Positions 1 to 10,958 of a stretch of DNA of 64,000 nt are shown here, piece after piece. How positions within the stretch are numbered: position 1 is the stretch's first letter; every line of letters begins with the position of its first letter. The translations under genes and the position numbers were made by a program. The notes beneath the pieces are model-generated. The model was not told where the DNA came from, did no database searches, and saw only the letters and a list, made by a program, of their open reading frames with translations. This stretch comes from Sorangium cellulosum (GTDB lineage Bacteria; Myxococcota_A; Polyangia; Polyangiales; Polyangiaceae): NCBI GenBank assembly GCA_020720045.1, contig DYPH01000005.1:32794-96793 (forward strand), read 5' to 3'.

Positions 1-1433
<1,433 letters not shown>

Positions 1434-2609
1434 ATGGCCCTCCCCTCCATCGGTATCACCGGCTACGACAACGTCCACTTCGCCGTCGAAAACATGGCGC
1501 GTTCGCGCGCGTTTTACCTGGAGAAGTTCGACTTTCAGGAGGTCGCCCGCGCTGGCGCCGACCTCGTCGCCAAGAGCGGCCAGGAAGCGGCCGTATTCGG
1601 CGCGGGGGGCGTGCGCGTGTGCGTCTCGTCGCCCCTCACGCAAACCTCTAAAGCTTCCCGCTACTTGCGCCGCCACCCCGCCGGCATCATGAGCCTCGGC
1701 TTCTCCGTCGCCGACCTCGACAAATCGATTGCCGCCCTTGAAGCGCGCGGCGCGACCTTCGTCGCCGACGTCGTCGAAGACAACGACGGCCACGGCACCT
1801 TCCGCGCGATTGAAATTGCGACGCCGCTCGGCGATGTGAACTTCCGCTTCGTCGAGCGGAAGGGGTACCGAAAATTTGCCCCCGGCTTCGAAGACTTCGG
1901 CACCGGTCACGTAAATGATCCGACGAATCGCTTCGGTATTTCGGCGATTGATCATATCACCTCGAACGGCCTCACGATGAAGCCGATCGTCGATTGGTAC
2001 GCCACCACGCTCGGGTTTGAGCAGTTCTGGGACATCGAATTCCACACCCAGGATGTGCTCGGCAAAGGTGCCTCCGGCACCGGCCTCAAGAGCATTGTGA
2101 TGTGGGACCCGGAGAGCGGCGTGAAGTTCGCCACCAACGAGCCGAAGCGCCCCCAGTTCCGCGACTCTCAGATCGCAAAGTTCATCGACGACAACCAGGG
2201 GAATGGCGTCCAGCATATCGCCTTCGCCGTGACCGACATCATCGAGACGGTCGAGGAGATGGCCCGCCGCGGCATCGACTTTATGAGCACGCCGAAGAGC
2301 TACTTCGACGACCTTCCGCGCCGCCTCGAAGCGCTAAAAATTACCAACGTTGTTCAGGATTTGAAGGAGCTTGAGCGCCTCCAGATCCTCGTCGACGGCG
2401 GCAACGACAAATACATGCTTCAGATCTTCTTGAAGGAAGCAGCGCTCCTCTACGGCGAGCGCAAGGCGGGCCCCTTCTTCTACGAGGTGATCCAGCGCGC
2501 GGGGGATCCCGGCTTCGGCTACGGCAACTTCCGCGCCCTCTTTGAGAGCATTGAGCGCGCCCAGATGGCGAACGATCCGGCACGCCGCAACCCGGCAGGT
2601 GCCGCGTGA
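1434..2609 (+). CDS. hpd: 4-hydroxyphenylpyruvate dioxygenase
   Basis: This 391-residue enzyme converts 4-hydroxyphenylpyruvate to homogentisate, the second step of tyrosine catabolism. It has the two vicinal-oxygen-chelate halves of the family. The three Fe(II) ligands can be placed: His174 in IDHITSN, His261 in VQHIAFAV, and Glu351 in FFYEVIQR. The C-terminal signature GDPGFGYGNFRALFESIE is intact. Length is normal. The start is uncertain between ATG at 1434 (MALPSIG) and ATG at 1422, four codons earlier; neither has a good ribosome binding site. It overlaps the next gene by four bases (GTGA), so the two are translated together as a homogentisate-forming and homogentisate-cleaving pair. Confidence 0.96.
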   Translation: MALPSIGITGYDNVHFAVENMARSRAFYLEKFDFQEVARAGADLVAKSGQEAAVFGAGGVRVCVSSPLTQTSKASRYLRRHPAGIMSLGFSVADLDKSIAALEARGATFVADVVEDNDGHGTFRAIEIATPLGDVNFRFVERKGYRKFAPGFEDFGTGHVNDPTNRFGISAIDHITSNGLTMKPIVDWYATTLGFEQFWDIEFHTQDVLGKGASGTGLKSIVMWDPESGVKFATNEPKRPQFRDSQIAKFIDDNQGNGVQHIAFAVTDIIETVEEMARRGIDFMSTPKSYFDDLPRRLEALKITNVVQDLKELERLQILVDGGNDKYMLQIFLKEAALLYGERKAGPFFYEVIQRAGDPGFGYGNFRALFESIERAQMANDPARRNPAGAA

Positions 2610-3781
2610 TCGATCGGATGGCGTTAGGGGCGTTGCCGCCGAAGCCCCACACCGTTTTCCGCGCTCCCGACGGCGCGATCGTCTACGAAGAGATGATTAC
2701 GCGCCACGGGTTCGACGGGGAACATGGCTATTTCTATCACCGGTTTCCGACGACGGCGTCGACGGAGGTCAAAGCCTCCAAACGAGGTTTCGGCGTCGCG
2801 ATTCCGGACGCTGAGGCCAATCATCCGCTCCGACGAAAGCTCTTTCTTTCCGACAAGCTCCCGGCGGAAGGGCAGGCCCTCGATGCACGTACCCCGATCC
2901 TCACGAACAAAGATCTAACGATCTGGTTCACCTGCCCGGTCGAGAGCGACGACGCCTTCTTCGCGAACGGCGACGGCGACGAGCTTTGGTACGTCCAGAG
3001 CGGCGACGCCGTCCTCGAGAGCGTTTGCGGGCGCCTTGCGGTGACTGCAGGGGACTATGTGTATATTCCCCGCTCCCTGATCCATCGCTGGGAGATGAAG
3101 AGCCCGGTGCGCGCCCTCGTCTTCGAGGCTCACGGCGGCACCCACGTCCCGAAGCAGTTTCGCAATCCGGTCGGTCAGCTGCGGATGGATGCGCCCTACA
3201 CGCATCGCGACTTCAAACGCCCGGAGGGGCCGATCGCGACCTTCGATCAATTGCCGGAGGGGCCACGCACACTCGTCGTCAAGAAGGGCGGACGCTACTC
3301 GGAATATGAGCTCGAGCGTTGCCCGCTCGACGTCGTCGGCTGGGACGGCTGCGTCTACCCCTGGGCCTTTCCGATTCGCGCCTTTCAGCCGAAAATCGGG
3401 CAGATCCACCTCCCGCCGACGATCCACGGCACCTTCGCCGGGCCGGGATTCCTCGTTTGTTCCTTCGTGCCGCGCACGACCGATTTCCACCCACACGCGA
3501 TCCCGTGCCCGTACCCGCATTCGAGCGTCGATTGCGATGAGATGATCCTTTATCTCGAGGGGAACTTCACCTCGCGAAAAGGGGTCGGCCCCGGCGCCAT
3601 TTCGTTGCACCCTGCAGGCATCGCCCACGGCCCCCACCCGGGCGCCTACGAGCGGAGCATCGGCACGACCAGCACCGACGAACTCGCCGTGATGATCGAC
3701 AGCTACCTCCCGCTCATTCCGGCGACGGCGGCGAAGGCGATCGAGCACCTGCCCTACCACGAGAGCTGGAAGACGACCTGA
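2606..3781 (+). CDS. hmgA: Homogentisate 1,2-dioxygenase
   Basis: This enzyme opens the ring of homogentisate to maleylacetoacetate, directly after HPPD. The cupin fold is evident from HRWEMK, EAHGGTHVP and the C-terminal SLHPAGIAHGPHPGAYE, which matches the HGP metal-binding segment of the family. Likely iron ligands are His305 and Glu312 in YPHSSVDCDE plus a His in AHGP; the spacing between the first two is one residue longer than in the human enzyme by my reading. At 391 residues it is shorter than the human and pseudomonad enzymes (about 430-445), like the short form seen in other bacteria. GTG at 2606 overlaps the hpd stop; ATG at 2618 is the alternative. No fumarylacetoacetase follows in the window. 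Confidence 0.9.
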   Translation: MIDRMALGALPPKPHTVFRAPDGAIVYEEMITRHGFDGEHGYFYHRFPTTASTEVKASKRGFGVAIPDAEANHPLRRKLFLSDKLPAEGQALDARTPILTNKDLTIWFTCPVESDDAFFANGDGDELWYVQSGDAVLESVCGRLAVTAGDYVYIPRSLIHRWEMKSPVRALVFEAHGGTHVPKQFRNPVGQLRMDAPYTHRDFKRPEGPIATFDQLPEGPRTLVVKKGGRYSEYELERCPLDVVGWDGCVYPWAFPIRAFQPKIGQIHLPPTIHGTFAGPGFLVCSFVPRTTDFHPHAIPCPYPHSSVDCDEMILYLEGNFTSRKGVGPGAISLHPAGIAHGPHPGAYERSIGTTSTDELAVMIDSYLPLIPATAAKAIEHLPYHESWKTT

Positions 3782-3853
3782 CCGCCCCGATTCGCCCCGC
3801 CGCGCTGCCCTTTTTGGTGCATCCGGCGGGGCAGTTTCGTAGCGTGACGTTCG

Positions 3854-5635
3854 ATGCGCCGCGTCGGATTTGCCCTCCTCCTCGCCCCCGTCCTTGCCGC
3901 TGTCCACTGCGCCGCCCCCGAGCCCGAGAGCGCCACCGACGATCACACCGAGGGGGAGTATATTCAGGAAAATTCGGTCTATGCGTGGGCGGAGCCCGAC
4001 TACGCCGCCTTCGAAGCGATCAAGGAGGACCCGAAACGCGTCCTCGCCGCCGACCACCCGGTCACCGTGCGCCTTCAGGCATGGATCGACCGTTTCGACG
4101 CCGTCGTTCGTGCGAAGGTGAAGGCGGAGAAGAAGCGAAACCTCCTGGCGCCGCGCCCACGCGCCGTCGTTTACGCCGATCCGGAGACGGTCAATGCGTG
4201 GGTCGCCTGGTTTCCGACCTGCCTGGGGACGCTCACCCCGCTCGGCACGTCGGTGCAAGATGCCGGTGTGGCGAGCACGGATGCCGGTGTTCCGGACGGA
4301 TCTGTGCAGGATGCAGGCGGTTCCGACGGCGGCGCGGCCCCCTTGCGGAAGCTCCTCGTCGCCCGCAACGAAATCAAGGGATTTGACAGCTATCCCCAAT
4401 GCCTCTCGCCAAAGAACTGGCCCGTTGTGTCGGGGGCTGCGGCCGGAATCGGTGATCAAAAATTCGCGAATTGGTTCAATCGAAGCGGCGGAAAATGCCA
4501 GTTGAAGGCCACCACCTCCGGGTACCAAGTCGGTGGAGAAGGGTGCGGAATCAGTAGCTATTCAGGGCTTCCCGGTACCGGTGTTCTCTGGTCGACCGGC
4601 AGTGGAATCCACATTACGACGCGTATCTTGACCGAGCTCTCTGAGCCGGCGATGGTCGTCGTTCTTGCCCATGAGTTGGGCCACTACTACCGGGCCCACG
4701 GCTCGGCGGCCTACGACGGCAAATACGATTTCTTCTACGAGCGGACCGCTCAGGAGCCCCAGCGCCCCATCCCGGCCGCCGACGCCGAGGCGCTCGGTGC
4801 CGCCGTGAAGCGCCTCGGTGAGAGTCGCGGTACGGCCCCCATCGATGGCCAGAAGCTCTCCCCGCGGACGACGAAGCTGCTGCTCGGCTGGAGCTTCAAG
4901 CAGACGCTCGGGAAGCTCGACGCCTGCAAGGATGCCCGCGCGATGCTTGATCAGGGGTGGGCCTCTTCGCTCGCGTACGCCGAAGCGCCGACCGCCGAGA
5001 CGCGAGCCGCCTACCTCGCCTTCGAAGGGAAGCTCCTCGATTGCGCGGGGCGCACCGGCATCGATGGCCAGGCGGAGACGCTCGTAACCGCTGCGCGGAC
5101 GGCTCTCGGCGCCATCGACGAAAGTTCCCTCAAACTGCGCGGATCTTTGGGGGATTTTCTCACGTCCGTCGATGCCCTCGCCCGCTCCCGCGATGAGGAA
5201 GAGACGGCGCTCCGGGCACGCCTCGTGAAGAACCACATCGGTTGGTACACCAAGGAACAGGAGGCCGATGACCTCGCCATCGACCTCGCGACGAAGGCCG
5301 GGTTGACGGTCCCCGAGGTCCTTGACGGCTGGCTTGAGGCGATGCGCGCCTTCGATCGCATCTACCCAAGCTTTGGGCCGTCGACGGACGTGATCCCCGT
5401 GGAGCGGTGCGCCACCCTCTATCAGGCAGGATTCATGGAGAAAAAGGCGGACGGCACCGAGGCGGAAGCCTACGTGCCGATCGGCCGCTTCTCGGATCCC
5501 CATCACTCCGACTGCTACCGCCTCTTCAATCTCTACCGAGAGGCGAAGGCGCATGGCTATGTGAGCGCCCCCGCACCGGCGCCCCTGCAGCCCGCGTGGG
5601 CGGACATTCAAGCGGCGGCGAAGGCAGAGAAGTAG
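3854..5635 (+). CDS. Exported M48-like zinc metallopeptidase
   Basis: A 593-residue exported protein. The N-terminus MRRVGFALLLAPVLAAVHC is a signal peptide; Cys20 could be lipidated, but the preceding His makes a poor lipobox. Residues about 136-155 are a low-complexity Asp/Ala/Gly linker. The zinc site is clear: VVLAHELGHYYRAHG gives His273, Glu274 and His277, and Glu470 in KEQEADDLAIDLA is the expected third ligand of M48/gluzincin peptidases. The region between the motifs is mostly helical in character and not recognised. A role in degrading or maturing envelope proteins is inferred from the fold only. It sits 70 bases after hmgA and runs into the palindromic repeat at 5640. Confidence 0.8.
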   Translation: MRRVGFALLLAPVLAAVHCAAPEPESATDDHTEGEYIQENSVYAWAEPDYAAFEAIKEDPKRVLAADHPVTVRLQAWIDRFDAVVRAKVKAEKKRNLLAPRPRAVVYADPETVNAWVAWFPTCLGTLTPLGTSVQDAGVASTDAGVPDGSVQDAGGSDGGAAPLRKLLVARNEIKGFDSYPQCLSPKNWPVVSGAAAGIGDQKFANWFNRSGGKCQLKATTSGYQVGGEGCGISSYSGLPGTGVLWSTGSGIHITTRILTELSEPAMVVVLAHELGHYYRAHGSAAYDGKYDFFYERTAQEPQRPIPAADAEALGAAVKRLGESRGTAPIDGQKLSPRTTKLLLGWSFKQTLGKLDACKDARAMLDQGWASSLAYAEAPTAETRAAYLAFEGKLLDCAGRTGIDGQAETLVTAARTALGAIDESSLKLRGSLGDFLTSVDALARSRDEEETALRARLVKNHIGWYTKEQEADDLAIDLATKAGLTVPEVLDGWLEAMRAFDRIYPSFGPSTDVIPVERCATLYQAGFMEKKADGTEAEAYVPIGRFSDPHHSDCYRLFNLYREAKAHGYVSAPAPAPLQPAWADIQAAAKAEK

Positions 5636-5639
5636 CCGC

Positions 5640-5757
5640 GTGCGTGCTCGCCGTTTCCTCACCGCCTACGGCGGTTCCGGGCGGACGAGCATGTCACTGT
5701 GCGTGCTCGCCGTTTCCTCACCGCCTACGGCGGTTCCGGGCGGACGAGCAGGTCACT
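5640..5757. repeat. Two tandem copies of a dispersed palindromic repeat (59-bp period)
   Basis: Units 5640-5698 and 5699-5757 are identical at 58 of 59 positions. Each holds a 49-base core (5644-5692 and 5703-5751) whose ends are complementary (TGCTCG at one end, CGAGCA at the other) with a nested hairpin ACCGCC-TAC-GGCGGT. A third core is at 14702-14750. The array fills the gap between the convergent peptidase and solute-binding genes and touches the stop codon of the latter. It could be a REP-type element or a bidirectional terminator; nothing here encodes a protein. Confidence 0.9.
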
Positions 5758-7311
5758 ATTCGAGCTTGGCGAGGCCGTTCAATCGCCCATCGGCGAGCGG
5801 AACAAACGCCGCGGCCCGCGGCCCGACGAGCGCGACTTGCTCCTCATGAAAGAGCGGAATCCACGGCACAAGGGCGCGAACCCTTCGTTCTACTTTGGAA
5901 TAGATGGCTTTTCGCTCGGCTAGGCCGCTCGTTTGGTCCCCTTCGTCGAGGAGCGCGTCGAGCTCTCCGTCACGGACGCGCCCGCGGTTGGAGCCTAGCG
6001 GCGGGATAAATCCGCTATGAAGAAAGACCTGAAGCGCGTTTGGTTCGGTGAGCTCGGGCATTTGAAGGAGCGCGAGATCGAAGTCGCCGCGACCCAGGCG
6101 ATCGAGGAGGACGCCGAGCTCAAGGACCTCGACGTGGAGGTCGACGCCGAAGGGGGCGAGCTCTTGCGCGAGGAAGCGGCCGAGCGTCCCTCGGAAGCGG
6201 TCGGTTGAGACGAGGAAGGAGAGCGCGACGCGATGCGTGGTATCTACACCTGCTTCCGCAAAGGCCATTTTTGCGCGTAAGGTGTCGAATTGAAACGGGG
6301 AATCCTCTGGGGACCGGCCCTCGTCATGGGCCCACAGTCGCGGAGGGAGGAGGCTCGTCGCCGGGATCGCATGGCCGGCGAAGAAGGTCCGCGCCATCCG
6401 TTCGCGGTCGATGGCAAGGGCAAGGCCGCGGCGGAGCGGTGCGCTCATCAACGGGCCACGGTCGATCCGTGGGACGAGGTAGGTGAGGTTTGCACCCATC
6501 GTACGCACGGTGTGTCCGCCGACGAACTTCGCCTCCAGCGGGGGGAGCAGGAGCGGGGAGAAGGCTTGCGGGGCGACGTCGACCCGCCCCGCGAGGAGGC
6601 GGAGCGCGCGCGCATTTTCGTCGCGGACCGCGCGCAGGGCGACCGAATAGATGGGCGGTTTTGCTTCGGAAATTCCGTACTTTGCCGGCCGAAGGATGGT
6701 GACGCCTGGCTCGCGCGTCGCCAGCTCGTAGGGGCCGAGACCGTCGAGGGAGCCGTCGGGGCGCGCCGGGGCGTCGGCTTCGTCGGCGCGAAGGATCGGC
6801 AGCTCAAGGTCGGAAAGGAGTGTCGCCCGGGGGCGCGACAAATGAATGCGTACTGCATGGATCCCATCCGTCTCGATGGCGCCGATCGCGGCGACGACGT
6901 GCCGCTGCCGATTGCTCTTTGCCGGGTCGCCGATTGCGCGGATCGTGGCGACGACGTCGTCAGCGACGAGCGGCTTACCGCCATGGAACCGTACGTCCTC
7001 ACGCAGGGAAATACGAAGAGTTTTGGGATCTTCGAAGACCACTTCCCGAGCAAGGTTCGCGATCGGGTGCAGGTCGGTTTCGTCGAGTTTAAACAGCCCT
7101 GCGTGCATCAAGCGCGTCGTCCGCGCGGCGGTCGCATCGACGGCGAAGCGTGGGTCGAGGGTCTCGGCATCTTGGGCAACGAGGACTTCCAAGGGGCGAT
7201 CTTTGGATGTAGGATCCAATCGGTGTGGAGTGCATCCAAAAGCGAGGCTCGCCGCGGCCGCCAGCGAGAGGACTTCTCGCCACCGACCGCTGCGGGTAGG
7301 GTCCTCGCCAT
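5756..7311 (-). CDS. ABC-type oligopeptide/nickel-like solute-binding lipoprotein, start codon unclear
   Basis: A family 5 extracellular solute-binding protein, which captures peptides or similar ligands for an ABC importer. Evidence: the lipoprotein signal LSLAAAASLAFGC, then LEVLVAQDAETLDPRFAVD, LREDVRFHGGKPLVADDVVA and the C-terminal WIPLFHEEQVAL, all in family order and length. No importer permease or ATPase is adjacent. The start is odd: in this frame no ATG, GTG or TTG lies near the signal peptide. The ATG at 7311-7309 is in the neighbouring frame and would need a one-base shift to join, giving MARTLP plus the signal. So either a frameshift or sequencing error lies near 7290-7305, or a rare start such as CTG is used. 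That ATG overlaps the divergent dacB ATG by two bases. Confidence 0.8.
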
Positions 7312-8857
7312 GCGCCGTCCTGTTGCCCGTGGCTCGGCTGAGTCGCTCCTCGGCCCGTTCCCCCGCCTTCTCCTTGCAGGCGCCGCCTCCGCCGTGATTT
7401 TCGCGCGCGCTCCGGTCGCAGCCAGCGACGACGCACCGGTCGCGCCGACCGCAGAACCGGCTGCTCCCAAAGAGGAAGCTGCCAAAGAGGCGGAGGCGAC
7501 CGACCCCGCCTTCGTCGACGCCGTCGCCGCTCTCACCGGCAAATCGTTGCAGAATGCAAAGGTTTCCGCGGAGGTCGTCGACGTCGACACCGGGAAAGTC
7601 CTCGCTTCTCGCGACCCGCACGCTCTGCTCAATCCAGCGTCGAACGCGAAGGTCTACACGGCCGCGTGTGCCCTTGCCCTGCTCCACGGCAACCATCGCT
7701 ACCAGACGACGCTCGCCGGAACCATGAAGGGGGGCGAAATCACCGGCGCTCTCGTCATCCGCGGCTACGGCGATCCGACGCTCCGCACCGCCGATTTCCT
7801 CGAAATGGCGCGTGATCTCCACCAGCACGGCGTCCGCCGTGTCGTCGGGGACATCCTTGTCGATCAGCGCTTCTTCGATGGCGAGCATACGCCCCCCGCC
7901 TTTGAGCAGCAGCCGAACGAGTGGGCCTACTTCCGTGCGCCGGTGAGCGCCCTCGCCGTAAACGAGAACACGGTCACGCTCCACGTGCGCCCCGGCGAAG
8001 AGGACGGAAACGCGAGTGCTTACTTTGATCCTCCGGGCTTTGTTGATCTGAAGGGATCGATCAAGACCGCCGGCGAAGGGGCCGACACCGTCGGTTTGAA
8101 ACTCACCCCGGCCGGCACGCGACTGGACGCAACCGTTAGTGGTTCCATCGGAAAACGCTCCGGTCTCGCGAGGTACACGCGCCGTGTAGAAGATCCGACG
8201 CTCCTCGGTGGCTACGTCCTCAAACAGACGTTGGAGCAGATCGGAATCAAAGTAGGCGGCGAAGTGAAAGCTGGTTCTCTCGAAAAAGGGAACGTCCTTG
8301 TTCGCCATGAGTCGGAGCCGCTTTCGACGGTGCTGTACGCGCTCGGCAAGCAAAGCGACAATTTCTATGCGGAAATGGTCATGAAATCGCTCGCCGGCGA
8401 GGTGAAGGGGAAGCCGGCGAAGACGAAAGAGGGGACCGAAGCGTGCACCGCGTGGCTGGAGAAGAACGGCCTCTCAGACACCGGACTCGTCGTCAAGAAC
8501 GGCTCTGGCCTCTTCGATGCAAACCGGGTCACCACGGCGAGCGTCACGAAATTGCTGCGTTTCGTCCATCGGGACGCCGCCCTCTCTAGCGAGTTCGTCG
8601 CCCAGCTCTCGATCGGCGGCGTCGACGGGACGCTCCACACCCGGTTCCAAAAGGTGCGTCATGCACGCATCGTCCGCGCGAAGAGCGGCACTCTCGACGA
8701 CACGATTGCGCTCTCTGGCTACGTCTATGGGCCGCCGGGCCGCTCGCCGCTCGCCTTTTCTGTGATCTTCAACGGCGTCGCCGGGAAGGGCTCGAACGCG
8801 CGCCAGAGCATCGACGCCTTTGTCGAAAAGATCGCCGCCTATCAGTGGCGAAAGTAG
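7310..8857 (+). CDS. dacB: D-alanyl-D-alanine carboxypeptidase/endopeptidase, PBP4 (S13) family
   Basis: A 515-residue periplasmic peptidoglycan hydrolase that trims or cuts cross-linked peptide stems. All three penicillin-binding motifs are present: SxxK as Ser111-Asn-Ala-Lys114 in NPASNAKVYTA, SxN as Ser349-Asp-Asn351 in GKQSDNFYAEMV, and the KTG box as Lys458-Ser-Gly. A signal or anchor helix (LLLAGAASAVIFA) is followed by a short Ala/Glu/Pro linker. Length and the long insertion between the first two motifs fit the S13 family. The ATG at 7310 has only a weak ribosome binding site (GGGTAGG). It is divergent from the solute-binding protein with essentially no intergenic space, and ends in a shared terminator. 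Confidence 0.93.
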   Translation: MRRPVARGSAESLLGPFPRLLLAGAASAVIFARAPVAASDDAPVAPTAEPAAPKEEAAKEAEATDPAFVDAVAALTGKSLQNAKVSAEVVDVDTGKVLASRDPHALLNPASNAKVYTAACALALLHGNHRYQTTLAGTMKGGEITGALVIRGYGDPTLRTADFLEMARDLHQHGVRRVVGDILVDQRFFDGEHTPPAFEQQPNEWAYFRAPVSALAVNENTVTLHVRPGEEDGNASAYFDPPGFVDLKGSIKTAGEGADTVGLKLTPAGTRLDATVSGSIGKRSGLARYTRRVEDPTLLGGYVLKQTLEQIGIKVGGEVKAGSLEKGNVLVRHESEPLSTVLYALGKQSDNFYAEMVMKSLAGEVKGKPAKTKEGTEACTAWLEKNGLSDTGLVVKNGSGLFDANRVTTASVTKLLRFVHRDAALSSEFVAQLSIGGVDGTLHTRFQKVRHARIVRAKSGTLDDTIALSGYVYGPPGRSPLAFSVIFNGVAGKGSNARQSIDAFVEKIAAYQWRK

Positions 8858-8871
8858 CGAGCCACAAACGC

Positions 8872-8904
8872 AAAAAGGGGCAGCCAGTTGGGCCACCCCT
8901 TTTT
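8872..8904. terminator. Bidirectional intrinsic terminator
   Basis: AAAAAGGGG at 8872-8880 pairs with CCCCTTTTT at 8896-8904, with an inner GCC/GGC pairing. A- and T-runs flank both arms, so it can stop transcription from dacB and from the convergent sigma-factor gene. Confidence 0.85.
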
Positions 8905-8918
8905 CTTCGTCTGCTACA

Positions 8919-10457
8919 TCAATCGCGGATGTGCTTCCGGATTTTGCCGAGCGCCTGCTCCTGAAGCTGGCGAATGCGTTCCCGGGAGAGATTGTATTTG
9001 TCACCGATCTCTTTGAGGGTGAGTTCCTCCTCGTCGTCGAGCCCGAAACGCCAGCGAATAATCCGCGATTCAATCGGCGTGAGGACCTGAAGCAGGCGCT
9101 GAACCTCGCCGCACCAACGGGCCGTCACGAGGCGATCGTGGGGGGAGGGCGTCGTCTCGTCGGGTAGGAAGTCCATGAACTTCCGGCCATCTTCGTCGCC
9201 GACGGGGCGATCCAGCGAGAACGGGGTGTCGGTCCAGGCACCGCGAACCTTTTCAAGCTTCTCGACCGCCAAACCGGTTTCGTAGGCGAGTTCTTCATCG
9301 CTCGGTTCGCGCCCCATCCGGGAGACGAACCCTTGCGTCGCTCGCTGCACCCGATGGTGGGTATCGAGCATATGAACGGGGATTCGTACTGCGCGCCCCT
9401 TGTCGGCCAAGGCGCGACTGATCGCGTGGCGAATCCACCAGGAAGCGTACGTCGAGAAGCGATAGCCACGCGTATGGTCGAAGCGCTCAACCGCCTTCAT
9501 AAGGCCGATATTGCCCTCTTGAATGAGGTCGCTCAGCGGGAGCCGCCCTCGATTGTAGCGCCGGGCGATGGAGACCACGAGGCGGAGATTCGCGCGCACG
9601 AAGCGGTTCTTCACGTTGCGACAGCCGGCCGCCGAGCGGGCGATCGACGCGAGGTATTCGCTGTAGGCGGGGTCTTCGTCGTCGAAGCTTGGCGGCTCGT
9701 CCGACAGGCGAACGCCACTCTCGAGGGCGCTCGGAAGTTCCTGTTTTTCGTCCTCTTCTTCGGCAACGTCATCCGTCGGGGCCGGCGCGTCCAAGCGCTC
9801 ACCGCGGACCAAGCGCTCGATTTCCAGCGTCCAGAGACGATCGGTGTCGAGGAGGCGAATGCGCCGTCCGAGGGCTTCCGAGAGCTGGCCCCAGCGCGCC
9901 TTCGCCTTCGCCGTCTTCTTGCCAAGCAGGCCGCGTAGCTCGTCGAGTTCAGGGACGACTTCGTCCGGTTGGGTGGCGAGGCCGCGCGCGATCACGTCGA
10001 GGACGTAAGGGGCGGCAGGCGGGTAGGAGAGGAGCGTAGCCCAGTGGGCGACTTCGCGGACTTCGACCTCGGTCGCCGTGCGGAGCTCATCGTCGGGCCC
10101 CATCACCGAATGGGCAGCCATTTCACGGAAGTAGCGGGAAAGCATTGTGCCTTCGGTGCCGTCCTCGACCTTCTTGGCCTTTGCTGGCGGGGCGTCTTCG
10201 TCCTCCGCGTAGAGTTCCTCCGCTTCGACCTCCTCCTCACCGGCCGTGGCGAGCGGCGCGCTTTCATCATCGTCGGTCGCCAACGCCGCTTTCACGTCGC
10301 TGATGGCATCTTCGCCAAGATCTTCAAGCGGTTCGACGTCATCCCCGTCGAGGAGCGGGTCGACCTTAGCCGCCGGCCCCGAGGGGGGCGCGCTGGAGTT
10401 CCGTCGGGAAGAAGTCGTCGTCGAGAGGGGGCGAGCGGCGGAGGGGACCTTGGGCAT
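8919..10457 (-). CDS. RNA polymerase sigma-70 family factor (group 2-like)
   Basis: A 512-residue sigma factor. Region 1.2 ([21 protein letters not shown]), region 2 ([59 protein letters not shown]), region 3 and region 4.2 ([20 protein letters not shown]) are all intact, so promoter -10 and -35 recognition should work. It lacks the long acidic region 1.1 of RpoD but has about 100 acidic, disordered residues before 1.2 and a roughly 120-residue spacer between 1.2 and 2. This suits an alternative factor of the RpoS or myxobacterial Sig type; which one cannot be told. The ATG at 10457 has AAAGGA about ten bases upstream. It stands alone, transcribed from the 10.5-10.9 kb gap. Confidence 0.93.
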   Translation of the reverse strand: MPKVPSAARPLSTTTSSRRNSSAPPSGPAAKVDPLLDGDDVEPLEDLGEDAISDVKAALATDDDESAPLATAGEEEVEAEELYAEDEDAPPAKAKKVEDGTEGTMLSRYFREMAAHSVMGPDDELRTATEVEVREVAHWATLLSYPPAAPYVLDVIARGLATQPDEVVPELDELRGLLGKKTAKAKARWGQLSEALGRRIRLLDTDRLWTLEIERLVRGERLDAPAPTDDVAEEEDEKQELPSALESGVRLSDEPPSFDDEDPAYSEYLASIARSAAGCRNVKNRFVRANLRLVVSIARRYNRGRLPLSDLIQEGNIGLMKAVERFDHTRGYRFSTYASWWIRHAISRALADKGRAVRIPVHMLDTHHRVQRATQGFVSRMGREPSDEELAYETGLAVEKLEKVRGAWTDTPFSLDRPVGDEDGRKFMDFLPDETTPSPHDRLVTARWCGEVQRLLQVLTPIESRIIRWRFGLDDEEELTLKEIGDKYNLSRERIRQLQEQALGKIRKHIRD

Positions 10458-10958
10458 GACGACGCATCCTTTCCCGGCACGCGGCCGGACACGACTTCGT
10501 GGAAGCGGCCGGGCGCCTGGCGGTTCGTCGGCGCCAAAGAAAGGGGCGATCGACAACAAATCAGGTGCACGAGCGGCTCGAAGCGGTAAGACGAACAGGC
10601 GTAAGAGTTCGGGCAGGAATGACGGTCTCGGCGGGCATCGACCCACGTCGCCAAAGATTCCGGTGCGAGCAAGTGGCGCCGCGTTCGACGCCGAGGGGCG
10701 CCGGCAGCGCCGGAAGTCGAGACTCGAAAGGTGCCAGGGCGTTCGCCTGGCCTGACTTCACCAGCAAGCCCCATACCTCTCTTCGAGGGGCGGGGGGACG
10801 CCGATCCGGAACGGACGCGCCGTACCCGATATGATTCACTTTAATTCCGATTTTGCCGACGGCAACGTCGGCCGCGGGGCGCGCTCGCTCCGGTCGCCGT
10901 GCCGCTACTCCGCAACGCTTGCGGACCGGTGTGACTCGCGGCTCGCCGTCCGCCGCTC
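10458..10958. other. 500-bp intergenic region upstream of the sigma factor
   Basis: No credible gene is seen on either strand. A perfect 7-bp stem with a GCAA tetraloop lies at 10855-10872 (GCCGACG/CGTCGGC); it has no T-run on its 3' side. An AT-richer patch (about 10830-10855) just before it could hold a promoter. The stretch likely carries the control region of the sigma gene and of the ABC transporter on the other strand. Confidence 0.4.

Noticed and set aside
1559..1572. Long overlapping open frames on the opposite strand of hpd (1257-2216) as real genes
   Set aside because: High GC makes open shadow frames common; the protein is Arg/Ala/Gly-rich without family resemblance and hpd is certain on the other strand.
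10855..10872. GNRA-tetraloop hairpin as a riboswitch or small RNA
   Set aside because: Only one stem was found, with no conserved core or T-run; nothing supports transcription.
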